Shown in pieces: positions 52,892-61,041 of a stretch of 64,000 nt of DNA. The translations under genes were made by a program, and so were the position numbers. How positions within the stretch are numbered: the stretch's first letter is position 1; every line of letters starts with the position of its first letter. The notes under the pieces were generated by a model that saw only the letters and a list, made by a program, of their open reading frames with translations, was not told the DNA's origin and did no database searches. Origin of the DNA: JBCCQH01 sp039024435 (GTDB lineage Bacteria; Bacteroidota; Bacteroidia; J057; JADKCL01); the NCBI GenBank assembly GCA_039024435.1, contig JBCCQH010000015.1, positions 1 through 64,000 of the forward strand, read 5' to 3'.

Positions 52892-54430
52892 ATGAGCGAA
52901 AAGATTGTCCTGCGTTATGCGCCCAGCCCGACCGGCCCCCAACACATCGGCGGGATCCGCACCGCCCTTTACTGCTATTACCTCGCCCAGCAGAAGGGTG
53001 GAGAACTGATCCTCCGGATCGAGGACACCGACCAAACCCGGTTCGTCGCGGGCGCGGAACAATTCATCGTCGACTCTTGCAACTGGCTCGGGATCGCATT
53101 TACCCAAGGCGTCCACGTGGGCGGTCCGAATGCCCCCTACCGGCAAAGTGAGCGCACCGAACTGTACCAAAAATACGCCCAACAATTGCTCGACCAGGGC
53201 CACGCCTACCTCGCCTTTGACACGCCCGAGGAACTGGAAGCGATGCGCCAGCGCCTGGAAGAAGCCGGCGCCGACAACCGGACCTACAACTACATGACCC
53301 GGATGTCCATGCGCAATAGCCTCACCCTGAGCGCAGAAGAAGTCCAGCAACGCCTGACCGCCGGCGAGCCTCACGTGGTCCGCTTCAAAGTCCCCGAAAA
53401 ATCCGAAATCCGCTTCCACGACATCATCCGCGGGCACCTGCACTTTCACGGCAGCCACGTCGACGACAAGGTCCTACTCAAGAGCGATGGCCTGCCCACC
53501 TACCACCTCGCCAATGTCGTGGACGACCACCACATGGGCGTGACCCACGTGATCCGCGGGGAAGAATGGCTCCCCTCCACGCCCCTGCACGTGCTGCTGT
53601 ACGACGCCTTGGGATGGCGGGAAGAAATGCCCCAATTTGCCCACCTCGCGCTGCTGCTCGGCCCCAAGGGCAAGCTCTCCAAGCGCGCCGGAGACAAGTA
53701 CGGCATCCCGGTTTTCCCCATGGACTGGCAGGACAAAGCCTCCGGAGACACCTGGAAGGGCTACAAGGAAATGGGCTACCTCCCCGAAGCGCTCATGAAT
53801 TACCTATCGCTGCTCGGCTGGCATCCGGGCGGGGAGCAAGAACTGTTGACCCGCGAAGAACTAATCGCCAGATTTTCCCTCGAACGCTGCCACCACGCCG
53901 GGGCGAAATTTGACATGGCCAAACTCAACTCCTTCCAGCAGCACTACCTCCGGCAAAAGCCGAGGGAAACAATCGCGGCAGCACTGAAACCGATTGTGGA
54001 CGCGGCTGGTCTCCCCTACCCAAATGAAGCCTACCTGGCCCAAGTGGCCGACCTAATGCGGGAGCGGATCACCTTCGTACGAGACATCCCCGAGCAGGCT
54101 CCCTACTTCTTCCGCGCGCCCACCACCTACAACGAAAAAATGACCCGCAAGAACTGGAAGACCCTCAACAAGGAATTGTTGACCGAATTCCGGGGGCGGC
54201 TCAATGAACTCACCCAATGGAGCGCCCCGCTCGTCCAAGATCACTTCAAAACTTTTTTGGCGGAAAAAGAAGTGGGATTTGGGAAACTGGGGGCACCATT
54301 GCGCCTGGCCCTGACCGGACTGCCTTCCGGCCCAGGGGCCTTTGACATCGCGGAAACCATCGGTCGGACCGAAGCCCTGGCGCGGATTGACCACGCCTTG
54401 GCGGAATTGCCGGCTTCCGACCAAGCCTGA
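52892..54430 (+). CDS. gltX: Glutamate--tRNA ligase
   Basis: GltX charges tRNA-Glu in the cytoplasm. The 512-residue protein has the class I signatures PSPTGPQHIGG (HIGG at 18-21, a normal HIGH variant) and KLSKR (about 261-265), the RIEDTDQTR motif, and GLPTYHLANVVDDHHMGVTHVIRGEEW. The C-terminal helical anticodon-binding domain is complete. Motif form and length fit the discriminating bacterial enzyme of Bacteroidota. Confidence 0.97.
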   Translation: MSEKIVLRYAPSPTGPQHIGGIRTALYCYYLAQQKGGELILRIEDTDQTRFVAGAEQFIVDSCNWLGIAFTQGVHVGGPNAPYRQSERTELYQKYAQQLLDQGHAYLAFDTPEELEAMRQRLEEAGADNRTYNYMTRMSMRNSLTLSAEEVQQRLTAGEPHVVRFKVPEKSEIRFHDIIRGHLHFHGSHVDDKVLLKSDGLPTYHLANVVDDHHMGVTHVIRGEEWLPSTPLHVLLYDALGWREEMPQFAHLALLLGPKGKLSKRAGDKYGIPVFPMDWQDKASGDTWKGYKEMGYLPEALMNYLSLLGWHPGGEQELLTREELIARFSLERCHHAGAKFDMAKLNSFQQHYLRQKPRETIAAALKPIVDAAGLPYPNEAYLAQVADLMRERITFVRDIPEQAPYFFRAPTTYNEKMTRKNWKTLNKELLTEFRGRLNELTQWSAPLVQDHFKTFLAEKEVGFGKLGAPLRLALTGLPSGPGAFDIAETIGRTEALARIDHALAELPASDQA

Positions 54431-54550
54431 GTCGGGGGACAAGTGGCAGATGGAGGAAAGGGGATTTTCCAACGGTGGAATGGCTTTGCAACCATCCGCC
54501 GAGATCTACCGTAATTAATCTACGGCTTAAACTTATACACTGTAACTGCG

Positions 54551-55426
54551 TTGAGCAATAAAATCCTCAAATTCATCAACTACACCAAGGAGGCTTTTCT
54601 TTGGCCCGTCCATTTGGTGTTCCTCGGCTTTCTTACCCTGACCACGATTGCCGGGCTGTTTGCCCTGCCCGAATTCCTGGGACTCAATCCCACCGGGCTG
54701 TTGTTCATCGCCGGCGGCATCGAAATGCTATCCCTGAGCGCCATCGTGAACAGCCGGCGCTTTCGCCGCGCCATCAACGCGAAGTACAGCCGCGAATTGC
54801 AAGGTTTTGCTTACCTGAAGCAACTGACCGACATGTATAATGCCCTCTCGGCGGGCAATCAGCGGCGCTTCGAATCGTTTCGCAACCAGCTCAATGAGGT
54901 CAAAAAAAACTACGCCAATCTCAATTCCAGCGTGCCCGACTTAGTCATGCAGTACATCGAGAAAATCGATCACTTGCAGTTGAATTACATCCGACTGTTG
55001 ACCGTGCAGGACCGCTTTCCAGAAATGATGCAGCAAAGCGATTCGGAAGCCATCCGCCAGCAGATCCGCACCATCCGCGCCGGAATGGGCAACGATTCGC
55101 CCAAACTCCGCGAAGTCAAGCAAAAGCGCATTGCCCTGCTGGAAAAACGGCTGCGCAACTACACCGAAGCCTCGGAAAATGGCAAAGTGATCGATCAGCA
55201 ATTGAAGACGATTGAGGAAATGATCCAGTTCTTCGCCGAACAACCGATCAATGACCGCACCCGCGACGAAGTGGGCATCATCGACAATCTACTCAGCGAA
55301 ACCGACGAACTGCACACCACCCTCGGCGAAGTCGACGACATCATGCGCACCGAAATCATCAACCCCATGGAAGACACTTCCTCCGGCAATGTCTACTCCG
55401 GCTTCGATTCCACAACCACGGGTTGA
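54551..55426 (+). CDS. Membrane-anchored coiled-coil protein of unknown function
   Basis: A TTG is the only start that fits (SNKILKFINYTKEAF follows); no ATG or GTG precedes it in frame. The 291-residue protein has two membrane helices at about 16-39 and 44-66, joined by a short loop, and then a long cytoplasmic or periplasmic helical region with heptad-like pattern (for example FESFRNQLNEVKKNYANL, LREVKQKRIALLEKRLRNYTEA and IDQQLKTIEEMIQFF). The acidic C-terminus is disordered. The family is common in Bacteroidota but unnamed to me. It sits 120 bp after gltX, possibly by itself. Confidence 0.75.
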   Translation: MSNKILKFINYTKEAFLWPVHLVFLGFLTLTTIAGLFALPEFLGLNPTGLLFIAGGIEMLSLSAIVNSRRFRRAINAKYSRELQGFAYLKQLTDMYNALSAGNQRRFESFRNQLNEVKKNYANLNSSVPDLVMQYIEKIDHLQLNYIRLLTVQDRFPEMMQQSDSEAIRQQIRTIRAGMGNDSPKLREVKQKRIALLEKRLRNYTEASENGKVIDQQLKTIEEMIQFFAEQPINDRTRDEVGIIDNLLSETDELHTTLGEVDDIMRTEIINPMEDTSSGNVYSGFDSTTTG

Positions 55427-55429
55427 AAA

Positions 55430-55740
55430 ATTTCCAATTCCCCAATTTTCGATGTTCAATTGGCGCATCACAGACGCGCACCCTACGATTGATGTAAGAG
55501 ATTCCCAAACTTCGATCCTTCCCGTAGCCGCATTCAAATTTATCAATTTGAACACCGCGCGGTGGAGGTCGATTTCCGATTTTCAATGGGCGCGTTCGAA
55601 ACGCGCAAACAGCGATGAAAAGTCGCTACAACCCATGGATCGTAGCCGCACGGCCCGCCGTGCGGCCCCCGAGGATTTTCCGTGGAGAATTTCCAATTGC
55701 ATGATTTCCGATTTCCAATTGGCGCGTTGTCCTTGCCGAA
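55430..55740 (+). repeat. Tandem copies E1 and E2 of the dispersed GTAG-palindrome element
   Basis: E2 (about 55560-55740) contains GATTTCC words, a perfect GCGCGTT-CGA-AACGCGC hairpin (55590-55606), CAAACAGCGATGA, CTACAACCC, GTAGCCGCACGGC-CC-GCCGTGCGGC (55642-55667), GAGGATTTTCC and ATTTCCAATTGC. E1 (about 55430-55560) has the same order in weaker form: GCGCAT/ACGCGC, GATTGATG, GTAGCCGC (55524) and GCGCGG, but the hairpin centre is replaced by another palindrome, TTCAAATT-TATC-AATTTGAA. No gene is visible in 55427-56048. Confidence 0.85.
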
Positions 55741-55961
55741 ATAAGATTGCCCACCGCAGATTGGAGATCGGAGATTTTCTCATTGAAAATTTCCCCACGT
55801 CCTTCACGTTGCTACGATTGAGTAAGCTGTCCCAATCCCGAGGGGCGGGGCGGCTACCGACGCGTCGGCACCAGGCTGTTCCGGGAGTTCGCCTTGCTCC
55901 GTCCCGCCGGCCTACCGGACCGCCGTGACCAAAGTCCCTCCCATCCTTGCCGCAAACAAAA

Positions 55962-56028
55962 ATTTCCGATTTTTGCCGGGCACCCAGTCAGGTCTGCAAC
56001 CTAGCGTTGCCCCGCAAAAATCGGAAAT
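55962..56028. repeat. Site F: inverted repeat with 15-bp perfect arms
   Basis: ATTTCCGATTTTTGC (55962-55976) is the exact reverse complement of 56014-56028. The GAAATC wording continues to about 56041 (AAGAATCAG). It lies just past the end of the pirin gene and could form a 3' stem in its mRNA. Confidence 0.7.
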
Positions 56029-56048
56029 CAAGAATCAGAAACCGTACC

Positions 56049-56915
56049 TCAGAATTTCTCCACCAAGCGGCCCATTTTGCCGGTTTGGCTATCTTGGATG
56101 GCGGTCATGAGTTCGGACTTACGGTTCATCACGAAAGGTCCGTAGCTCACGACCGGCTCCCCAATCGGCTCGCCCGACAACAGCAGCGCCCGGGTTGGCT
56201 GCTCGGCAACCAGGCGGATATCCGTGCCCTCCGGCGCAAATTGGACCATCTCCCGGCCCGTTACCGCGCGGCCATTTACCTGCATTCCGCCGTCCAGCAG
56301 ATAAATCAGGCAGTTGTAGGACGCCGGAATCGGAAACGACAGGTCAGCCCCCGCCTCCAAATCAAACCGCAGCAAAGTCTGCGGGGTAAACGTGCGCGCA
56401 ATGCCGGTCACGCCGGCAAATTCGCCCGCGACGACCGCCACGTTTGCCTTGTCCAACTCGACCCGGGGCGTTTCTGTCGAGGGCATCGCTTGATAGTGGG
56501 GAGCATCCATCTTGTGCGCCGCCGGCGTGTTGATCCACACCTGAACGAATTCGTTGGGCCCACCCTGGCTGGCCAGTTCCTTGCTCGGGCGTTCACTGTG
56601 GATGATGCCCCGCCCGGCGTGCATCCACTGGGTACCCCCGGCTCCGACTACGGAATCGTTGCCGATAGAATCGCGGTGGTGGACACTGCCTTTGTAAATA
56701 AAAGTAACCGGCGAAAATCCCCGGTGCGGATGGCCCCCGACGCCCATGTCCTGGGGACGACCGCCCCCCGGAGCGTGGAAATCACCGTGCTGAATCAGCA
56801 AAAACGGATCAATCTGCTCAATTTCCGGATGCGGCAAGGGTTGCTGAAGGATTTCTCCGCCCATATTGACTTTGAAAGCGGAGACGACTTTGCGAATCGT
56901 TTTGTAATTGTTCAT
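56049..56915 (-). CDS. Pirin family bicupin protein
   Basis: The 288-residue protein is a two-cupin pirin, related to YhhW-type quercetin 2,3-dioxygenases. The N-terminal cupin contains GGHPHRGFSPVTFIYKG and SVHHRDSIGN followed by GTQWMHAGRGIIHSE, which give the three His and one Glu that bind iron. The C-terminal cupin (about 150-270) has LIYLLDGGMQVNGR and ALLLSGEPIGEPVV. Pirins are cytoplasmic; some have quercetinase activity, others are redox-linked regulators. It stands alone, with an AGAAAGGGA stretch before the start that may act as ribosome site. Confidence 0.92.
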   Translation of the reverse strand: MNNYKTIRKVVSAFKVNMGGEILQQPLPHPEIEQIDPFLLIQHGDFHAPGGGRPQDMGVGGHPHRGFSPVTFIYKGSVHHRDSIGNDSVVGAGGTQWMHAGRGIIHSERPSKELASQGGPNEFVQVWINTPAAHKMDAPHYQAMPSTETPRVELDKANVAVVAGEFAGVTGIARTFTPQTLLRFDLEAGADLSFPIPASYNCLIYLLDGGMQVNGRAVTGREMVQFAPEGTDIRLVAEQPTRALLLSGEPIGEPVVSYGPFVMNRKSELMTAIQDSQTGKMGRLVEKF

Positions 56916-57073
56916 GAGTTTGTCCCTTTCTCAGAGAACTCATCCGCGCAGTTGCTTCCCAAACTGAGTCCCGCCCGGTCGGACGCGTCCCCTGAATTTC
57001 ATTGTACGCTACAAAATTAGGGGCCGCACCGCGGGAAAACATTGATCTAGATTAAGAAACCAGGGGGCTCGGC

Positions 57074-57664
57074 TTACCAACGCCCCGTGTGCTTGATTTC
57101 GCTGTGGTGCATCATCAGCCATTCGTCGAGCGGGCGGTACAAAATCATCTGGGTGGGGCGCCGAGTAACCGTCATGTACTCGATGGCCCGGGGGCACGGC
57201 TGCGGATTCGGCGACGGCTCACGCACACGACTCGCCTCTTCCGTAATCGGCACGGTAGCCTGCAAAAGCTCGACATCCGCAAGTACGACCAGCTCGTCGG
57301 TGTCCAGCGGCAGCTCCAATTCGCCCGCGGTGCGCCCCAGAAAGCTCACCTGCAACTTCAGCGGACGCCGCTCCAACCAGGCCCAGGGGATCTGCAATTC
57401 AAAATGGCCTTCGGTATCCGTCAAGGCCGCATCGATGATTTTGCCCCGGACCAATACTTTCACTGCCGCCCGCTCCACCGGTCCCAGATCGATCTGGTCC
57501 AGTACCCAGCCCTGATAGCGGAAGTAACTGGCATGGGCCGGTTGGCGCAGCCGCTCCCACGACCGCTCCCCCGCCAACTCCGCCACCCGCGCAGAATCGA
57601 CTTGGGCATACAGGTGAGGGCCACCGCTAAAGAGCAGAACCAGGATCGAGAGGATGCGAATCAT
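57074..57664 (-). CDS. Secreted CarboxypepD_reg-like small protein
   Basis: From the ATG at 57664 the 196-residue protein has a signal peptide (MIRILSILVLLFSGG... ending LYAQ). Residues about 60-150 (AAVKVLVRGKIIDAALTDTEGHFELQIP and LQVSFLGRTAGELELP) form a carboxypeptidase regulatory-like beta-sandwich like the plug-side domain found in many Bacteroidota envelope proteins. The C-terminal 45 residues are Pro- and Arg-rich with no sorting signal. The role is unknown. A TAAGTTCA box lies at 57684-57677, 12 nt upstream. Confidence 0.7.
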   Translation of the reverse strand: MIRILSILVLLFSGGPHLYAQVDSARVAELAGERSWERLRQPAHASYFRYQGWVLDQIDLGPVERAAVKVLVRGKIIDAALTDTEGHFELQIPWAWLERRPLKLQVSFLGRTAGELELPLDTDELVVLADVELLQATVPITEEASRVREPSPNPQPCPRAIEYMTVTRRPTQMILYRPLDEWLMMHHSEIKHTGRW

Positions 57665-57805
57665 GCATTTCACAATTGAACTTACGGATTTTTCCCGGGA
57701 TAAACCGGAGTGATAAATTTCGATCACAAGTATACCCAAACGCACAACCTCCGTCCGGGACAATCCGCGGCGGCGGTTACGCAGTTGGAAACCGCAGATC
57801 GGGGA

Positions 57806-59533
57806 TCAGCGGCCGCTGGGAAAGTCATTTTTCACGTCCACCACAAGGCGCTTCTCCCGGTTCGCTACTTCCCAGGCCGTGGCAAACACCAGCCGCGCGA
57901 TGCGGGCCGTTTTCCCGAAAAGGATCTTTTCAATCGTATCGGTCGCCTTGTGGTAGTCCTCGTGGACCCCAGTAAAGTAAAAGATCACCGGTACGTTGTT
58001 CTTCGCGAAGTTGTAGTGGTCACTGCGGTAGTAAAACCGATTGGGATCGTCCGGCGCATTGAAGGTGTAGTCCAGCTCCAAGCGGGTCAGCTTCTTGTTT
58101 GCGGCTTCATTGACGCGGTGGAGATCAGTGCTCAATTTGTCCGAACCGATGATGTACACGTAGTTTTCATTGTCCGCGTGCGCTTTGTCGAGCCGACCGA
58201 TCATGTCAATGTTGAGGTTGCAGACCGTATTTTCCAGCGGATACACCGGATGATCGGTGTAGTACTGCGACCCAAGCAGCCCCTTTTCCTCGCCCGAGAC
58301 CGGCATGAACAGAATGCTGCGCCGGGGACGAATCCCCGCTTTGGCGGCCATCGCAAAAGCTTCCGCCATCTCCAAAATCGTCGCCACCCCGGTGCCATCG
58401 TCGTCCGCGCCATTGTAGACTTCTCCGTCCTTGACCCCGAGGTGATCGTAGTGCGCCGTGAGAACAATGATCTCATCTTTCTTGTCCGTACCCTCCAGGA
58501 ATCCGAGCACGTTTTCGCCGGTCACCACCGCGCGGTCCGCGTCCGGCCGCAGTCCAAAGGTGTATTTGCGAAAATCCAGCGCGGGGACTTCCGCACTTCC
58601 GTTCAATGCTTCCCGCCACTCACCGCTGGACTTCTTCGACTTTTTCAGCAGCGGATCGACAACGCGCTCCGGGACGAAAATCGTCGTGATGCCGCCGCCC
58701 GCTTCGTCGACTTCATACTTCAAGCGCAGTGAATAGCCATTCATCCGGTGGCGCACCCAAGGATTGCCGGAAACCTTCTGGTAGGCTTCATCGCCCAGCA
58801 CCATGATCACCGCTTTTGCCCCCCGCTCTTGAGCGGCCTTGACCTTGGTCCGGTAATCTTCGCCCCACTTCGATTCCTCGGCGTCCCCAGAAATAACATA
58901 CTTCTCGCTGCCGGACTGCGGCTCACCCGAAAGCATGATGACGGCTTTGCCTTCCAGGTCTTGCCCCGAGAAGTTGTTGTATTTGGGATCGGCGATGCCG
59001 TAGCCCCCAAACGCCAGAGGCGCTTCAAATGCTTCGGCCAGCGCGGCCTTGTTGAAGTAGGCAAAATCGGTCCCGGCCTTCAGCATGTTTTTCCCGTCAA
59101 AGGTTACCTCCACGCTGCGGACCATGACCTTGATCAGTTCAAAAGGCTGAAACCAAGAGCCTTGGTTGCCCGGTTGCAGCCCAAACTTTTGGAATTGCGA
59201 GGCGAGGTAGCGGCCGGCGATTTTTTGGCCGCGCTCGGCCGTTTCCCGCCCCTCCAATTCGTCCGAGGCCAAAAAACTCAAGTGGGCTTCCAGATCCTCC
59301 GGGGTGATGGTAGCCGCGTAATCAAAGAGGGCCCGGTCGGTGTGGCCGTACTTGGACCCGGCGGCCTCCTCAGCTTCCCGGGCTTCGACGGCGGCTTTGA
59401 TGCTGGCCGGCGCGCGGTTCGGCACTTTTAGGTTTTGGGGGACGTGAATGTCGAATTTATTGGTCTGGGCCGTGGCGCCCAGGGCGGTTCCCACTGCCAA
59501 TAGCGCGAGCAGCAGTCGCTTCATTTTGTGCAT
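57806..59533 (-). CDS. Secreted M28 family metallopeptidase with PA-like insert
   Basis: The start at 59533 (MHKMKRLLLALLAVGTALGATAQ) gives a signal peptide; MKR at 59524 is an equal choice. The 575-residue protein has a PA-like domain at about 180-320 and an M28 zinc aminopeptidase domain at about 350-560. The metal and catalytic residues are visible: HYDHLG (His), YNGADDDGTGVA (Asp), SGEEKGLLGS (the Glu pair), NIDMIGRLD (Asp) and SDHYNFAKNNVP (His). It probably removes N-terminal amino acids from peptides in the periplasm or outside. The end (LVVDVKNDFPSGR) has no sorting domain. Confidence 0.92.
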   Translation of the reverse strand: MHKMKRLLLALLAVGTALGATAQTNKFDIHVPQNLKVPNRAPASIKAAVEAREAEEAAGSKYGHTDRALFDYAATITPEDLEAHLSFLASDELEGRETAERGQKIAGRYLASQFQKFGLQPGNQGSWFQPFELIKVMVRSVEVTFDGKNMLKAGTDFAYFNKAALAEAFEAPLAFGGYGIADPKYNNFSGQDLEGKAVIMLSGEPQSGSEKYVISGDAEESKWGEDYRTKVKAAQERGAKAVIMVLGDEAYQKVSGNPWVRHRMNGYSLRLKYEVDEAGGGITTIFVPERVVDPLLKKSKKSSGEWREALNGSAEVPALDFRKYTFGLRPDADRAVVTGENVLGFLEGTDKKDEIIVLTAHYDHLGVKDGEVYNGADDDGTGVATILEMAEAFAMAAKAGIRPRRSILFMPVSGEEKGLLGSQYYTDHPVYPLENTVCNLNIDMIGRLDKAHADNENYVYIIGSDKLSTDLHRVNEAANKKLTRLELDYTFNAPDDPNRFYYRSDHYNFAKNNVPVIFYFTGVHEDYHKATDTIEKILFGKTARIARLVFATAWEVANREKRLVVDVKNDFPSGR

Positions 59534-59680
59534 ATTTGATCCGTTTTTGAGCATGTGCATCCGGGTAAATGGCCACCGAATCCGGCCCAAAGTTACCCAA
59601 TTCTCCAAATTACTCAACGTCGGCCGGAGGGAGAAAATTGCCCGGAGCCGCCCAACGGGGGTTCGGACTCGGGGCAAACT

Positions 59681-60151
59681 TTAGCTCGGGGGTTGTAAAG
59701 CGGCAATCGCCGGACCGTTGCCTTTCATGCGGGCGTGGTCGAGGGCGGTAAGCCCGCGTTCGTCCCGGTGCTCGAGGTTTGCGCCCGCGGCCAGCAGGGC
59801 CGCGATCACGTCCGGCTTGCCGAACATGCCGGAAAAGGTCAGCGCGGTCATTTTTTGCGGATTTACGTGGGTGACATCGGCGCCCGCCGCCAGCAACAAC
59901 TTGATCGCTTCGAGGTGGCCTTTGACCACCGAGCCCATCAGGGCGGTATTGCCACCGGCATCGGTGCCATTCAGGTCGACGCCGGCCGCAATCAGAAATT
60001 CGACGACCGGCAACTGGTTCACGTAGGTCGCCAAAATCAGCGGAGTAAAGCCGCGTTCGTCCGCTTGGTTCAGGAGCGTGGCGTCTTGGGCGTGCAATTC
60101 CCGGAGGGCAGCCAGGTCGCCGGTGCGGACGGCTTGCATGAATTTATCCAT
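59681..60151 (-). CDS. Ankyrin-repeat protein
   Basis: The 156-residue protein is built almost wholly from four ankyrin repeats of 33 residues: ERGFTPLILATYVNQLPVVE, AGGNTALMGSVVKGHLEAIK, PQKMTALTFSGMFGKPDVIA and ERGLTALDHARMKGN, preceded by the cap MDKFMQAVRTGDLAALRE. There is no signal peptide, so a cytoplasmic protein-binding role is likely. It is on the same strand as, and 147 bp upstream of, the M28 peptidase start, and divergent from the L7/L12-like gene. Confidence 0.9.
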   Translation of the reverse strand: MDKFMQAVRTGDLAALRELHAQDATLLNQADERGFTPLILATYVNQLPVVEFLIAAGVDLNGTDAGGNTALMGSVVKGHLEAIKLLLAAGADVTHVNPQKMTALTFSGMFGKPDVIAALLAAGANLEHRDERGLTALDHARMKGNGPAIAALQPPS

Positions 60152-60216
60152 ATTTTTCGCGTTGTTCAGAAGTCAATCATTCAACCCGGCAAAGCGCAAC
60201 AAGTTTCTAAATTCCC

Positions 60217-60224
60217 TAATTTCG
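60217..60224 (+). promoter_or_regulatory. -7-like box TAATTTCG four bases before the L7/L12-like gene
   Basis: TAATTTCG ends 4 nt before the ATG at 60229, the same spacing and nearly the same wording as at 61030-61037. This again predicts a leaderless mRNA. Confidence 0.45.
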
Positions 60225-60228
60225 CGGC

Positions 60229-60822
60229 ATGTTCCGCCTTCAGTTGCATTCACTTTGGTCCCAGGACTACGTCGTTCCGCTCGCCCGGATGCTGGCCATA
60301 GTGATGGACTGTTCGCTGGAAGCGGCGACGGCCCACGTGGCGGGCCTGGCCTCGCAAACGAAACTGGTCTTGGACGCACCCACACCTTCGGAAGCAAATT
60401 TTCTGGCACGGGATCTGCTGCAATTTGGGGTATTTGTGGAAGTGGAACAGATCGGTCCCGTGACCGAAGAAGCGATGCGCTACGACGCGATCAAGTCCCT
60501 CCCCAAGTCCATGACCGGCTGGTACGTCCACGTCGATGAACGCCATGGGAAGGTTGTGCAGTTAATCGAGCGCGATAGCCTCACCATTCTGCGCTACGAA
60601 ATGGGGCAGATCACGCTGGATTTGGGCGAAGAAATGCTGCGGCGCGGCGCCATTCCCATCGACGCCGAGCGCATGTCAGAGCTGGACAAACTCATGGACA
60701 ACCTCCGGCCCAGTTACGTGACTTGGGAAAAGGAGTACATGGCCGAGCGCATCCGGCTCATCAAAGCCCAGCGCAAGCGGGACGCGGTGGCCTGGCCGGC
60801 GCCCAGCAGTGAGGAAGAATAA
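60229..60822 (+). CDS. Protein with an L7/L12 C-terminal-like N-domain
   Basis: The 197-residue protein begins with about 80 residues (PLARMLAIVMDCSLEAATAH to ANFLARDLLQFGVFVEVE) whose helix-strand order and A-x2-L-x4-V-E-V ending resemble the C-terminal domain of ribosomal protein L7/L12 or ClpS-like adaptors. The remaining part (about 85-190) is helical and acidic with MSELDKLMDNLRPSYVTWEKEY. No signal peptide is present. The family is unnamed to me; binding to a translation or proteolysis factor is conceivable but only inferred from the fold pattern. Confidence 0.65.
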   Translation: MFRLQLHSLWSQDYVVPLARMLAIVMDCSLEAATAHVAGLASQTKLVLDAPTPSEANFLARDLLQFGVFVEVEQIGPVTEEAMRYDAIKSLPKSMTGWYVHVDERHGKVVQLIERDSLTILRYEMGQITLDLGEEMLRRGAIPIDAERMSELDKLMDNLRPSYVTWEKEYMAERIRLIKAQRKRDAVAWPAPSSEEE

Positions 60823-60829
60823 AGGGGGA

Positions 60830-60860
60830 TTGACAAAGGGGCCTGCATTTGGTACATTTG
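60830..60860 (+). promoter_or_regulatory. Promoter of tRNA-Gly
   Basis: TTG (60830-60832), 20 nt, then TACATTTG (60853-60860), a complete Bacteroidota consensus, 8 bp before the tRNA. Confidence 0.8.
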
Positions 60861-60868
60861 AGGGAATT

Positions 60869-60941
60869 GCGAGAATAGCTCAGTTGGTAGAGCATCAGCT
60901 TCCCAAGCTGAGGGTCGCGAGTTCGAATCTCGTTTCTCGCT
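60869..60941 (+). tRNA. tRNA-Gly (anticodon CCC)
   Basis: A full cloverleaf folds: acceptor GCGAGAA/TTCTCGC, D arm GCTC-AGTTGGTA-GAGC, anticodon arm TCAGC-TTCCCAA-GCTGA with anticodon CCC at 60902-60904, variable GGGTC, T arm GCGAG-TTCGAAT-CTCGT, discriminator T. The 3' CCA is not encoded. It decodes GGG. Confidence 0.97.
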
Positions 60942-61029
60942 CAAAGTTGAAACTGCGGAAAGAGGGGGGTGCCCAGAGCGCTCCCCAAAAGAAATCAATA
61001 TCAAACCGTCCCCACTGTCCGATTTCCTG

Positions 61030-61037
61030 TAATTTCG
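61030..61037 (+). promoter_or_regulatory. -7-like box TAATTTCG four bases before the pilin-like gene
   Basis: TAATTTCG ends 4 nt before the ATG at 61042; no TTG is seen at the usual distance. Confidence 0.4.
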
Positions 61038-61041
61038 CCTC

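Noticed and set aside
55427..56048. Possible small genes in the repeat-rich interval
   Set aside because: Frames there are interrupted or made of palindromic repeat sequence, and none has a domain or signal peptide.
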